DNA of 64,000 bases, from the NCBI GenBank assembly GCA_026874595.1, contig CM049306.1, forward strand, positions 77,145,142-77,209,141, read 5' to 3'. The stretch comes from Sipunculus nudus. Taxonomy: Eukaryota; Annelida; Sipuncula; Golfingiida; Sipunculidae. Shown piece after piece: positions 13,825-27,800 of the stretch (position 1 is its first letter; each line of letters starts with the position of its first letter). Under the pieces are notes generated by a model. The model saw only the letters and a program-made list of their open reading frames with translations, ran no database searches and was not told the origin of the DNA. A program made the translations under genes and the position numbers.

Positions 13825-14706
13825 ACAGTGAAAGCTCGTTGTGTCGAACTCGGTTAAGTCGAATTCCCGCATGTGTCGAAGTCGAATGTGGGGTCCCTGC
13901 AAAAAACAGTTAAAACCTTACTAAGTTAACTCCGCTTGTGTCGAAGTCGGATGTGTCGAAAACCCTGATGTGTCGAGTTGTTTAGTTGGTCCCCAGCTTA
14001 GTTTTCTATCGCTTAACTCGAAGTCATGTTTGGATAACAGTTATGCAAGGCCCGTCATTCATGATTGGGCCGTGATAACCGGTCATAATTAATTAATACC
14101 GACAAGGCTCTCATGCATCAAGTGCGATGGGTCTGTCGCTGACTCGAGGTCATGCCGCTTTAATGTTTGTGTACGGTCCAACAGCCATACCTACGGTCGC
14201 GATGACCAGTTACATAATTAATACCTGCAAGGATCTTTCTCAACAAGCGCGATGTCTTACATACCTAGTCCGTTGTTTACCTATTTGGCCAATTAGTCAC
14301 TCATCATGCTCATGATCATGCCTTTCTTCTCTTGCCGACAAAGCATTAATGAGAAGTTATTGATAAACTAAACATAATCCAATCCTTACCTTTGATGTGT
14401 CTAGGATAAACAAAGAGGACTCTATATAAAGGGAGAACGATGTGATCTATATCAGACTGACTCTTATTTACCATAGAGTATGTTAATCATAATCCAATCC
14501 TTACCTTTGATGTGTCTAGGATAAACAAAGAGGACTCTATATAAAGTGAGAACGATGTGATCTATATCAGACTGACTCTTATTTACCATAGAGTATGTTA
14601 TACTGTATTACTGCTTCACCTTTATATTGTTCTTGTCCTGTTGGCTAAGGCGCCGCGGCCTCCTAAGCGTAAGCTTGATGTAAACCCCATGCATATAAAC
14701 CTCGTT

Positions 14707-14743
<37 letters not shown>

Positions 14744-15023
14744 CAAAAACTATTTTTTCTGTTTTTCTGAAATATTATGACGCTAAAAGATATCGTCTCA
14801 ATAGAATAAAAGAATGAAAAGAAATAATAATAAGAAATCTAAAGGATTCACGCAAACATTTGTAAGAACTATATAATATAGGCCCTATACATGTGCAGTA
14901 TTTATCGATAATAATCAGGACTGAAGAAGGTTGAATATAATGAACACCGGTTGTCTCGAACTCCGGTTGTGTCGTAGTAAATTCACCAGTCCCTTTCGAC
15001 TTCAACACAATGAGGTTTCACTG

Positions 15024-15056
<33 letters not shown>

Positions 15057-18000
15057 ATATATTTCATCTTATAAAAATATGAATATTTGTAGTTTTTTTT
15101 TTTTTTACTTTTTAATTATAAACCATGTTTTTACTGATGTTAATAACAAGTACATGGGGAGGGTACTGTTAGAATATGTTAGAATATGCAATTCAAAGAG
15201 GACAATTTGAGGCACTTTGCAAAAAAAATTGGATTTTCCGTTCTCCGGAAAATGTTCTCTTATATGTCTTTGCTTGCATAATGTTCTCAAACTTTAGAGT
15301 GGTTCAATATTAAATATTTATTTCATCCAGCTTAGGATAAAAAACGTTCAATCGTTTGCAACATGTTGATGTCCTTTAAATGTAAAGCTATATAACTGAT
15401 ACGCTGAAGTCTTATGTTAAACTTTGTATTTTACCGGCTTCTGTGTTCTTGGCAGCGCACAGGAGTACTGATTATGAATTCGAGTACCGGGATCAGTAGA
15501 GAAGCAGTGAGATTTTCACTGTCGACCCGTACCCAGGCCTAGCACTGTTCGTGACAACGAGAAGACCGTGCCGCATCCACAGACGATTGCGATTTTCGGG
15601 TTTCCTCAGAGGAATATTGGATGCTATTTCCTAACGGAGCATATCACACAACTGTTCATAAATATCTTCAACTTATGAATTTGAAAGTAATAATCTATAG
15701 ATAAGTTAAAAATCTAATTGCTTATTTATACAAAAAATCTGAAAATATAAAATGAAAATGAATCAGGAAAATGAGGAACAATAAATAGTTCAACGGTTTT
15801 GGACCGCTCTGGTTCTGGAACTGGTGGTTGTAGAATTTTAAATGAATGTTTTCTCTAGGAGGTTGTCAGCATTTAACAATACATGAACCGTGGCAAAATA
15901 GGTATCCATAAATATATATTAAATTCGGATTTGGGGGACTTACGTGTTGACCGCAATCAGGAAAAGGAAATGTGGGGCCAGTAATCGGAAGATCGGGTGT
16001 TGTGGCGCCAGCTGTCGGTGAGTAGCGCAAACGACACCTTCCATCAGCAGATGGGTGAAACCTGCAACATGGCAAAAGTTATCGAAGTTACTAATAATAA
16101 AACTCTAGATTCAATTTAGCCAATATATTTTTATTTGAAGCAATTTAAAGAAACAATAACTATTGACCATTCGAATGAATACAAATGCAGCCTTTATGGA
16201 CAATTATTTTTTCAATTACCTTTAGATTTATTTGTCCCATACGCATAATTCAATCTCATATGAATAATACCAACCTGGCGTACTTCAAAGGCACATATGC
16301 ATTTGAAATAATATGTTTATTGTCTAAGGCTACTTGTGCAATTTTACTTAATAGAAAAGGTCCCCAGCAAAACTATCCTAATGTGAAGGCTTCAGGTTCC
16401 CCCGGGGTAGTCTGAACACAATTCCAGCACTGAAAACGTAGGAGAGTCGAATCACCCAATTATGACCCCCCAACGGGGAGTCGGAGGGTGGATTTGGCTA
16501 TGGTTGTCATAACACAGCACTGAACTGCCCCAGGGGAGTGCATGCTAACCCTCCGTGAAGTGTCAGGCCTTGAGCAGCTCCCTGACAGCGCGGCAGCCAG
16601 CTTGGACAAGGGCGCACGCTGACCACGCGTGAGCCGGGCCGGATACGGGATACCCCGCGGACTGCATGGGCCGGAACTAGGTCACGGTTGCGTGCACGTG
16701 CACAAAGTGCTGCGCTCTATGTAAACGTGCCATGTTCATGTGTACAAGTCTCGGGTGTACACAACATTTACAACATGTGTGTTTACAACGTTTATGCCCA
16801 GAGGGTACTGATACTAGCAGAGTCGGTGTTACATTAATTCAGCTTGTGAAAGTATATGTTAGTACGGATCGTTTTGCAGTCTTCATAACAATCACAGTCG
16901 TCGTCCCTGACCAAGCGATTGCAGTGCATCGTATACAAAGGACTGTCGAGTGATAGCCAGTCAAGTCGGCCGGTGAGTAGGTGAATTGTATAAATTGCTG
17001 TTTCTGAAAACTTAGTAATTTGTTTAGAACAGGCACTTATTTTAATACTTTAGCTGTGTCAAAATTGCCAAACAATGAACCACATAGTCTATGTCTTCGG
17101 AGTGACCGTCAAGTTCGGTAAGTTGAATTTTGTATAGTAGGGGGGGGGGGGGTCTATGTATTATGATATATCTGTATGTAACTTCAAATAATGTAACCAC
17201 GTACCCGAAAATACACATATTAGTAAAGCTACATGTATGTTCATTACAAAACAAACAAACTTTGGTGTAATGTGTACTCCTGAGTCTTTACAGTGTGACT
17301 GTAACATAATACAGCAGGTTCAGTACACACACACATATAAATATAATGTGTAAGGTTTAATTTTCATATATAATAATTCATTCCCAATGGTCATGGTCAT
17401 CTGTGTAGTAAAAGTATTTTTCAAATATTTTGTAGAGTCTATTCCTGGACCAATGAGCCTTGGGAAGGAGAATACAGCTAGCTGACATTGGAGAATCGCC
17501 CAACCTGCCAGGTAACTATTAATTAATTTTGCTGAACATGTTGTGTGATAAAAATATATACATTTGTATAAATATAAATATATATATATAATGTATACAG
17601 AACATTTAAGGATATGACAAGTATATAAACAAATAAACTTAATGTAAATTCAATGAAGACCTTATATTTCATATGTTGTAAATGTTTGATATAGTACTAA
17701 TATTTTCACCCTGGCTTATTGCTCTAAGTTTTCAGTAGTCCTATATTAATCGAAAATTGCAATTACGTGCCCAACACATGGATTTACTTCAAGCCACTGA
17801 TTGATAAATGACTTTGGTTTTCTACTAGACCTAAAAACTGTATAACAAATTTGTAATATTATATATATATGTGTATGTTTGTGTGTGAACATGATTATAC
17901 AATTTGTCAATACATCCTTTTACTCCTGCAGCTACCCCACACTTGACAACTAGTACAAAGACGTACCTCAGGCCCTGTTGAGCCATGTGGATGGATTGTT

Positions 18001-18740
18001 TGCAAACGAACGTATGGTAAGTGACTCTATAACAATGAATCCTATTTATAAATATATGTATAATGAACATTTTCAGATAACATTTCACATGACACTGTGC
18101 TTGCTTAAGTTTTTAATTTTGCAATATTGATGGCACACATTTTGGGAGATGAATGGGAGGAGGACTCCTTAATCTCAGGAACTAACCCTCCAATATGAAT
18201 ATTATATAAAGTACACCTCCGATGTAGCATCTAAAATAAAAATTATCAGGATGACATATTCAGTCATATAAGCTGTGATTCAATGTTTACAAAATCCTGC
18301 ACACAACTCTGTCATAAAAATGTGTTTTTCATGGAATTTTACATTTTCTTTTGTATTTTCAGACACTCTGACTCTGGAGAAAACATTTTCGTTACAGATT
18401 TGTAACCCTGAGTAGAAGGAGGGACCAGGGCAAGTCTATTGTTCAAGTACAGAAGCAGAAAATGAAGAGAGAGCTATATGCTCGTCACGCGGGTAGCCTT
18501 GAACCCAACTGGTAAACTACTTGTTAGAGAGGAAGCCGAGGTGGATAGCGATATAATAAAGCTACACATTTACTCTTAATGTGAACACTGAAACACACTC
18601 CGACAGAACCCTGTCCACATTGTAAGGAATAATCAGTCGTAAAACTGTTGCAGACAAATACACGAATCACAAATTACACGACCACTTGGTTTTAATAAAT
18701 ATACGTTCTACTTAAAAATGTCTGTTGTTTTATTATTTTC

Positions 18741-18807
<67 letters not shown>

Positions 18808-21800
18808 GTGAGTGAGAAAGAGAGAAAGAGAAAGAGTGAATACGGATGAATCTGACAGGTCCATGACAACCCATAGCTTGTCACAGCAAACATTTGACAA
18901 TCCTTTTTACAACCCTAGAGGGATGTCAAATTGAAATTTTGACAACCTGGGTTGTTGTTTTATGTACACCCATTTGACAACCCTAAAGTTGTCGTTTTGA
19001 CAACCCTATGTTTTCAGTGAGGTAACCCCCACAGCCAACACTGTGTAGATTACCATGTCGCTGATTTAATTCAATGATAAATGTTAATGTTTTAAACTAA
19101 TGAAATATTATATATATAAACCCCATGAGAGACGTTTAAAAGATTTAAAAGGGTAAAATCGGTCCATGAAAGCCAAAGTTTTCATAAAGTTTTCGCATAA
19201 TGTTTACAATATTGTAAAGTATTTTATATTTACTCGTACTCTTCTTAAACTTTCATGACAAATTATTTGAAATACTAAAATATACAAAGATTCAAAATAA
19301 TTTTGGAAATCAAGAAGAATTTTATGAATTTCATGTAAATAAACATATAAGAACAGCTCTTTTGAAAGGATTACCTACAATCGTAGAGGGAAAAGTGAAA
19401 TCAATTTCAAGATACCCGTGCGATTGGGGAGGGGGAGGGGTAATCTAAACGATTTCATTTCCGGGGATATTAACGACCAATAAGTATATTTTTATTGAGA
19501 TTGCACAGAATAAGTCTATCATATGCATGTCCTACAGTAAAAGGATGTTTTGTGCATAGGCTATGTGCATATACGTCTTACCGAGATGAGTTAGGCCCTC
19601 ATAAATGGTGGCGTCAGCGTTGTTGAACCAGAGCTTAGCAGCCTGCCACGTATACTTTGGGTCACTCGGGGTGAACACCTTAGAAGAAGAGAAATGATTT
19701 TTTCCGTGGGCTATACAAGATTTTTTTTTTCCAAATATGTGTTGAATTATTGATCTTGGTATCTTTTAAATTTTTTAATTATTTAAATTTGGCATCCTTT
19801 AACTCTTATTTGTCCAAAAAATACCTTCAATGATATTTTTCTTTCAGACAATAGAAATAATTCACAAGTTTCTAACAACGAAATGAACTATTTTTATATT
19901 GACAAATTATTTTTATTGTTTTTAACTTGAAATTAAAAGTATATTGTATTCTCTATATGCAAAATGGAGAAAAGTTTTAACTGTTTATTGCTAGTTTCTG
20001 AAAGTAAAAATGGAATATATCCAGAAGCTGATAAGTCGTACTTTTGGAAAATTAGCTTTATCAAACGGTTAAAACATACCGGGTTGTCCGGTGATGGATC
20101 CTGGAACAGCTGAATGGCGACTGGCATAAGGGCTTTGTCTCCAGTCAGGAAGAACAGGGCTATAGGCGCGCAGACCTTGGAGGAAAAAATAAACACCGGT
20201 TGCATATATCATTCAAATTATGCGTGGGGACAATATTTTAAACAGGAAATAATTATTTTCAGAATATGCAGCATTTATTAAGCAGCATACAATAATTATT
20301 GAGAACCATGCATTTTTTTTAATTTAACATGCCAATTTTACTGCAAAACAAACAATATTTATTGAGAAATGTACACTTTTTTGTGAATCATTACAGAGAC
20401 ACAGCTTATACCATTTATCGCACAGTCGTGGTAACCAGATTTCCTGTGCCCTTAAAACCTAAATATATAATAATAAGTGCAAAATAAATGTGATATAAAA
20501 GTAATTACAGTCAAGAAAATAATGGGGCTAAAATTAAATGTTAAAAAATCATGAAAAAATAGGAAACCCTTTCTTCAAAATTCTAATATAACTGTTAAAA
20601 CAGATGTAAATTGATCATGAAAGATTGTCAATAATGGCAATACATACTTTCATGACTAGGGTGGTCAAAACATAGGAATGTATATATAATAAATCATGAT
20701 TGTATGTATCTTTTGCAAGAGTTAATGAGACTGGCCTCAGTACATGTAAGTACAATACATTAAATTTTTGCACGGGAGGTCCTTATTGTTTTAATAGTAT
20801 CCTCAAAGGCGATGAAAAACACATGATATTAACAAAATTTTGATAATCGAGTGTTTATAAATTCTGCATAAAATAGAGATTTTCTGGGGTTTTTTTTTTG
20901 GCTCACCTGTGAGCTATTGTCATGGTGCTGCTTCTATTTGTCGTCTGTCTGTTAACACTAGCAGCTTTTCTCAGCCGTGCCTTAACTTTCGTATATATTT
21001 TTTTTATAAAGTAGGCCACAAACCTAAATTGGCGGCTCTTCTAACATTTTGGTGATTTGAAGTGCTTTTTTGTGTGTTATGGGCCCATAAAAAATTGTAC
21101 TCTTTTGTTATTATGGCCTATTTTGCCGTTATGGTGTTATCATAAAAAATTAAAGTACGTGCAATATCCAAGCTATTTCCCTGTCATTATGCAAATTTAG
21201 AAGAAAATTGGCCAAGCCAGTTTTTCAGAAGTATATCAGATTCATTCGTACTATGGCCTTTTTCCATGCATGTGCGCGGAAACGCGGCAGTGCGCTGAAA
21301 AAAAAAATCGCGCGTGAAATGTACGTCGTGAAATGCGTGATATTTCCGCGCGCATTTCCGCGCGCGAAAAATCGCACCAGTGTAAATAATGTATCCCTTT
21401 TCCATGCAAGTGGAAACGCGCGCGGGGGAGTCTTCTTATGGAGGTCAAGTACGAGAATGCAGTCTGCTTGTAGCCGATCTAGCATAAATCATTGTGTAAT
21501 ATATCTCTCTATATATAATAATAATATTATATCTATTTTTAATTTCTATTCGTCATATCCTGTGTGATAAAATGTGACTTTGGGATATTACAAAACGTAG
21601 AAAATCCCCCTACTATATAAAAAAACTTCTTTGTTATATCATATATAACGTTAACAAATGTGTCAAAGTTGCAAGTTTGCATCAGTTGAAAAACTGTTCG
21701 GTTTGTGTTGTATGAAAACTTTAAAACTAAATAGTTTATATTTTTATTTTCTGAATGTAAGCACAACATTTAGGAGAGAGAGAGAGCGTGTGTGTGTGTG

Positions 21801-24800
21801 TGGGGGGGGGGGGGAGGTTTGGTGGGTGTGTGTACTGCCTACCTGTGTTCCTTCTAGAGTCGGGAAGTCTTTCAGTATCGGGTAGTCTATGATAAACAGC
21901 CTGTTGGCGGCCACGGCTTCATCCAGAGTCATGCCTTCTAGATGATGGCGCAGCATGTCATCCTTAATTGCCAGCCTAAATCAAAGTAACACAATAGGCG
22001 TAATGGCCTGTTTAGCCAATTTTATGTCCAGATTATGTCCTGTGTCAGACCGCCAAAAATAAATTTGTCAATAACTGTGGCCTAATCCCATAATATCAGA
22101 ATAATAATTATATGACCGCAAATGCGACAAAAATATTTTTTAATTAAATGGACGAAAAACCAATTATGCAAACAAACTCTTCTATAAACGAAAATTTTCG
22201 TTTTCATTGTTATGAAGGACTAATTCTATTTCGTGTAAATCCATAGTTACCGTTAAAATATGAAGCTGGATTGAGAATTTGGCACTTTTGCAAAAGAGAG
22301 TAATCGCTGATAGTTATAAAATGTGGGTTCTGCCAAAGGGTCCGTGGAAGGACTCTAGTTATGAGACTTCAGACGAACACCATAAGAGGTTTCCTTGTTC
22401 CTGAAGCTATATATAATACGTGTCTACTTAAATACGGATCGGGAGCGGTGCGTGTGAGCTGCGGGTACCCATGTCCGCATACGTTTGCACGTTTCCATGT
22501 GAAGTCTTTGACCTCTTTATAATTACATCTAGCACGTTTACGTATACGTTTTGGTACCAACCGCTACTTAAACCAGCTGTGCCAAAAAACGTTCGCAGCC
22601 ACACGCTCAATCGCACTCCGCATTTCCAAAATGGTTTCTTATTCCTTTGTACAGGTGTTTACTTGCATTTTCGCAACCCCGCATTGTGGACGCATGGTGT
22701 ATAATTCCCTTAAAAGGATCTAAGGTACTTATTGACCAATTGAACCTACTTTTCGGGGATGGATGTACACAGTTTGATCTCTGTAGGGTTACATCCAACA
22801 ACTCTTTGGGCCCCAAAGGCGTAGTCGTCGGTCAGACTGTTGTGATCCATGCACTGAAAATCAAAAAATTAACATGAATAATATCCAGTAAGTTTAAAAA
22901 AAATAAAACTGCAGTTAATGTACATATTTATAACCCCCAGACCATAGACGTTGACCTGAATGGAAAATCATCATTCGTGATTTTTTAACGCTTAAACACT
23001 TTCACATAAGTTTAAAAGTTAAGTCTCCCGTTTATACAAAAGGTTTAATTACTGATCCATCTAGACAGTTTATATTCCGTTCTAGTGACCCTGTCCGCAT
23101 TTTGTTTCCCAAACGTCCAAGCATAATACTTATTACAAATACGTTTTGGTCCAAACTCTGCATGAGGATACTCCGCAAATTTTGTTCATAGTTATATAAA
23201 GTCAAAACATTACTTTGCTATTTGTAGTTGTTTATGACGACGAACATAACTTTAGGGTCCTTTCATCAATGGATGCCGCAAGCTTTTTCTGTGTGACAGC
23301 TGTGACGTCACAGAGCTTGCACGAATTAATTTGCATTCACCAGGCAAGTGGCAGGGGTGTAAGAAAGTTAAAACATGAATTGGCTTGGTTTAGATATTCG
23401 TACAAATGAGTGTCAGAGCACTGACACAAGCTGTTTGCCTTATTTGGAGACTGATAGCTAAATTGTATACTGACACCTTTTCACGTTTATGGTGATATGT
23501 CGCAGCAGTGATACAAGCCGTTCATAGAAGAAACTTTAGAATTATTTATATCAACATCATGCATGACAATTGATCATGCATGTCTTTTTCAGTTTAATTT
23601 CTTTTACGGATTGCAAGGTGACACATGATGTGTCTTTCAGATAGTAGAAGAAATGGCTATTTCAGTCTTTGGATTATTAAAAATTGGCTTTCAGAATTTG
23701 AAAAAAAATGCGGCAAAGGGTATCAGGGTGGATTACAGATAAAACTTCATGAACTTTGCCTGGTTTCCTTGTTATGTTAAATATCTCAGAATGAAAATTT
23801 ACTCAATGATTTGAAATACCCTCTGCCCCAATTTTAGATGATATACTAACTTTTTTTTGTGGCATTAATAGACTATTATTCTAAAACAAAGGGGAAAGAC
23901 TTACCTTCGGTCTCGGAAATAGCGGTGGGTCGTATATCGTCAGCAGATCATCAAAACTTTTCCATTTTCTATGGGTGATCTCGGCCAGTAGCGCTTTAGA
24001 AAACGTCTTCAGTTTATTAACGTCTAATCCATGCTACGATAAAAATAAAACTTGGGTCCATGTACCTTTTCTTTGACAATTGACATTGCAACATATTTAA
24101 GCCCTTAACTGTTTTATACTTTAAACGTTGCTCACAGTCTACACTTAGCTCATACGCGGATCCAGAATTTGTCCAGTGGAAAATAAATATAAATAAATAT
24201 ATGATATATTATATGTTGTTACGTAACCTAATATAAACAAATCGCGTATGCGTGATGAACACAAATACTGTAACGGAGATAAAAAAAATCAGATTCTGTA
24301 ACACTAGGAAGCGTGCAATGTCTAGGGGAATGAATAAAGAAGCCAGTGGTTTTTTGTTAACAAATAACTATAATTTATTCTTAAAACAACCCTGACATTA
24401 CAATACACTAAACCAATACAATTATACAGTAAAACAGCGGTATAGCAACAAATAAATACAATCACATAGAAAAATAATGTGCACAGTACCTGGATACCAA
24501 CACCATCACAACGATAAGTCCTTTAAATGTAAATTCTCGGAGAATGACAGTCCAGTGGAAAGTTCTTGCAACAACCCAGAAAGTAAACTGAAGTCCAAAT
24601 GCATAAAATCCAGGAGAAAGTCTTTGAAAATCTATAATTGCCGCATTCGTTGGATAAGGTCCTGACACACGCTTCTGCGTCCGCTGGAATCTTCTCTGCT
24701 CTCTGCCCTTCCGTTCTAAAACACAATCCCTTTATATACCTTCACACCCCAAGCCGAGAATTTTCCACTTCTCAGTCTATAAGATCTTGCACAACAGGGT

Positions 24801-27800
24801 AAGCACGCGTTTCAGGAATTCTCTGGAAAAACAGCGCTGTGTATCTCTACACACCAGGCTCATCACATGACCTCGGCCAGGCGTGAAAACCCAAGGCCAA
24901 CACGACAACGAGATTTCAACCAGTACGGATTAAACATAGAATGTAATACGCGGACAGACACGAGTGCCACAACAGGAGTTACGCCCGCGTCACATAATAA
25001 AAAGAGCACCTGTAACAATGTATAAATTATATAAAATATTGCCCCGCATTAATCGGCGGCCTGGAGGTCCTTCCCTAAATCTAGAAGGCTTTCCGTACCT
25101 GATAAGCTTTATTGGTAGCGACTTTTGGGCACACAACAAAAAAAGCTTAGATGAACAAGTTGCCCGCTTATTCTAAGCTAACAACATTCTATTCACCACA
25201 ACTGAAGGTCCAGAGTTTCGAAAGCTGATATCCATGTTACGTCCATGTTATATGCCTCTAACTCGGAAACGCATTGCTACAGAACTGTTGAATAAAGTCC
25301 TTGATCAGGTCCAACAGAAACAACAGTTATCAGGTAAGGAGGTTACATTGATGGAGTGGTGTACACAACTCTTTCTGCTGTGGAGACGAGCAGCAATAAG
25401 GAGACTGCTGAGTATTGTATTAGTCTTGATATGAACGCAATAAAGAGTACGACTGAAGAATATGACGGCAATGTCATCCATTTTGGCAATGACAATGAAA
25501 GGAAGGTAGACAAACTACGCTAAAAACCTTTAAAGATGTTAATTCTGATCTGACTGTGTATGGATGTTCTGCACATCAGTTGGCTCACCACGTCCTTTTG
25601 GGTGTCTCATGATTCAGGTAAGGCAAGCCAAGACGTGGATCAACTTGATGAACTTTCAGACCGCTTTCCCGTGACGTTTGCGGCACGTTCTTCTCACGGT
25701 ATTTCACGTCTATCTTTGGTGCCTATACGGCATTGTGACGGTTATAACCACATTCTCCTTCGGGCTCCTATGGCCTGTTTGCGTCCAAATTTTGTGCAGA
25801 ATCTCTTGTGCCACGAAAGTCTGTCTTGTGAAATTTCGAGGTCGAAGACCCCCGAAAACACGTTCGGAGGATTTCGGACATGTCCAACAGATTCTAAGAA
25901 TTCTATGCAAACAACGAGGTGCAAGTGTAACTTGCTCCACCTGCAAGGAGTACGTAAGAAGTTCTCAAGTTATACCTGCAATTTTTAAGGTACCATGGGA
26001 AGGAAATTCGTGGTTTAAGACGCAAAGTAGCACGCATTGAGGGTGCAAGTGCAATTGCCAGCTCACTACGGCTGATTATCGTCCTCTGTACGTGCTGATT
26101 GTGACCAATGCTTTTCCTCTACCTCCACGGCCTCCATGGCACCCAAAATTCGCAGGGGACGTACGATCCCAAATTCCGTGCGTCTAGTTGGGACCAAGGT
26201 TTAAGCCTCGTGCTTCTCAGTATGCAACGGTGCTGCTACTGTTTTCATGCGGCAGTGTCACGGCAGGGTCACGGTAACCACGTTCCCCACGTTTTCCTAC
26301 AGTATCCTATGACAATGGACCACGTTATGAGATGACCGTGGCCAAGTTCCGAGGGGTTGACACGTCAAATCAATGCCAAAAGATGCACATTTCTAAGTCA
26401 GGCAGGGTCACGTTCTGTCCCAAACGTTTTGAATATTTCAGAGCAAACGTGGACCCCGCACGAGCACCAACGTTCATTCACGTTCCCTACCATGTTCTAC
26501 GGTAAAAGCCACGGAGTACCAAGTCCTCCCACCACCTCCAAGAACGTCGCGAACCGTAGACACAGAGTGGTGAGTGAGACCTAGGCTGAAGGGAGACCTA
26601 GGATTAAATTATTGGGTAACACCTAAAATTTAGGAAAATCAAGATTGTGTAATAGAGACATATTTTAAACTTATTTTAAACTGATTATTTCAGGTTACTA
26701 CAACCAAGCTGAAAACCATGGCTAACACAAAAAAAACTAAGTTGGGATTGGTGTCTTAAGGTAGGGGGGCTATGGTGGCCCATTGTCTATAACGTGACGG
26801 TGCACGGCCCGGAGAGCCGGCGGGATGATAAACATGAGGTAACAACGCCGGCTCTAGGGCGATCCACTCTGCGCTCGTCGGTGACCAGTCGGGGGTATCC
26901 CGTACAAAAGTTCAGCATATGCTGCTTTTGGAGCAGCTGCTGTGTTTGTGCTGTATTTGTACTCATTTTATGCTGACAACTGGAGCAGCAATCCAGCAGA
27001 TGTTACTCTATGCCTGTCTTCTCTGCTCCATAACTGCTGCTAGAATCAGCAGTTTTAGAGCATATGCTCTATTTCCACTGAATCTCAGTATTTTTACAGC
27101 CGATGTACTGAAAATATGCTGTCGTGAAATGGCCATCTTGGCAGATAAAGCAACTCCTGCTATTTCTCTGCTGCCTCAAGATGTACCAGCGAGTCCAGTG
27201 TGGATTTCAGAGAGCAGATTTTCAGCATATGCTCACGCACTACCGCTTTGAAATTGTTCCAGCAGCGATTGACCTTTTCTTATGCTTGCAGAGCAGATTA
27301 TGAGCATATACTGATTCAGTGCTGTTTTGAGATAGAAGGTGCGATAAAATGAAATTCTTTAGCAAGTTGCCATGGACAGCAGATGTAGGAGATCTATGGT
27401 TGCGGATCCACAACTGTGATACGATCACAGTTATGGGAATGGCCTGTACAGTTAGGCCTTGTAATGGTGAAATGGTAGACACTGGTAGAAGGCACCAAAA
27501 AACTCTCAAAACTACTAAATATACACACCAAAATGCATCCGTTAGTGTCTTTGGTAGTAAATAGGTCTTTCTGGCAACTTTACCACGTTCTTACCTTAAT
27601 ATATTAATGAAATATTATCCCTAACGATCCTTGTAAGCCCGCGGTGATTTAAACATAACAATATACAGGAATTTGTAATGAGTGGACGTTGATCGACTGG
27701 TACCCTCCAACGACATTTATTATCGCCCGCTTTTTCCAGTTCAAACAGCGATAAGATCAGAGCGGGTTCCCAGTCTAAATCCCGTTGCAAAGGACTGTGG

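Larger units (their letters stand above)
13826..15023. mobile_element. Tc1/pogo-like non-autonomous DNA transposon (about 1.2 kb)
   Basis: Flanked by TA on both sides inside an (AT)n tract. The left end CAGTGAAAGCTCGTTGTGTC matches the reverse complement of the right end, CAGTGAAACCTCATTGTGTT. Both subterminal regions are rich in 'TGTGTCGAA'-type motifs, as in Tigger/pogo and Tc1 relatives. There is no transposase frame. The interior holds a 115-bp tandem duplication and a CT microsatellite. Confidence 0.88.

Noticed and set aside
21208..21567. Overlapping frames on both strands, up to 119 codons
   Set aside because: They arise from a CpG-rich palindromic repeat with few stop codons; no domain is visible.
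25560..26040. 142- and 120-codon plus-strand frames as a new gene
   Set aside because: Two long frames overlap in different phases in GC-richer repeat DNA with no recognisable domain or splice structure; better explained as transposon sequence.
26900..27345. Coding gene suggested by 110- and 89-codon frames
   Set aside because: The frames are Leu/Ser/Cys-rich readings of AGCATATGCT and CTGCTCC repeats on both strands.
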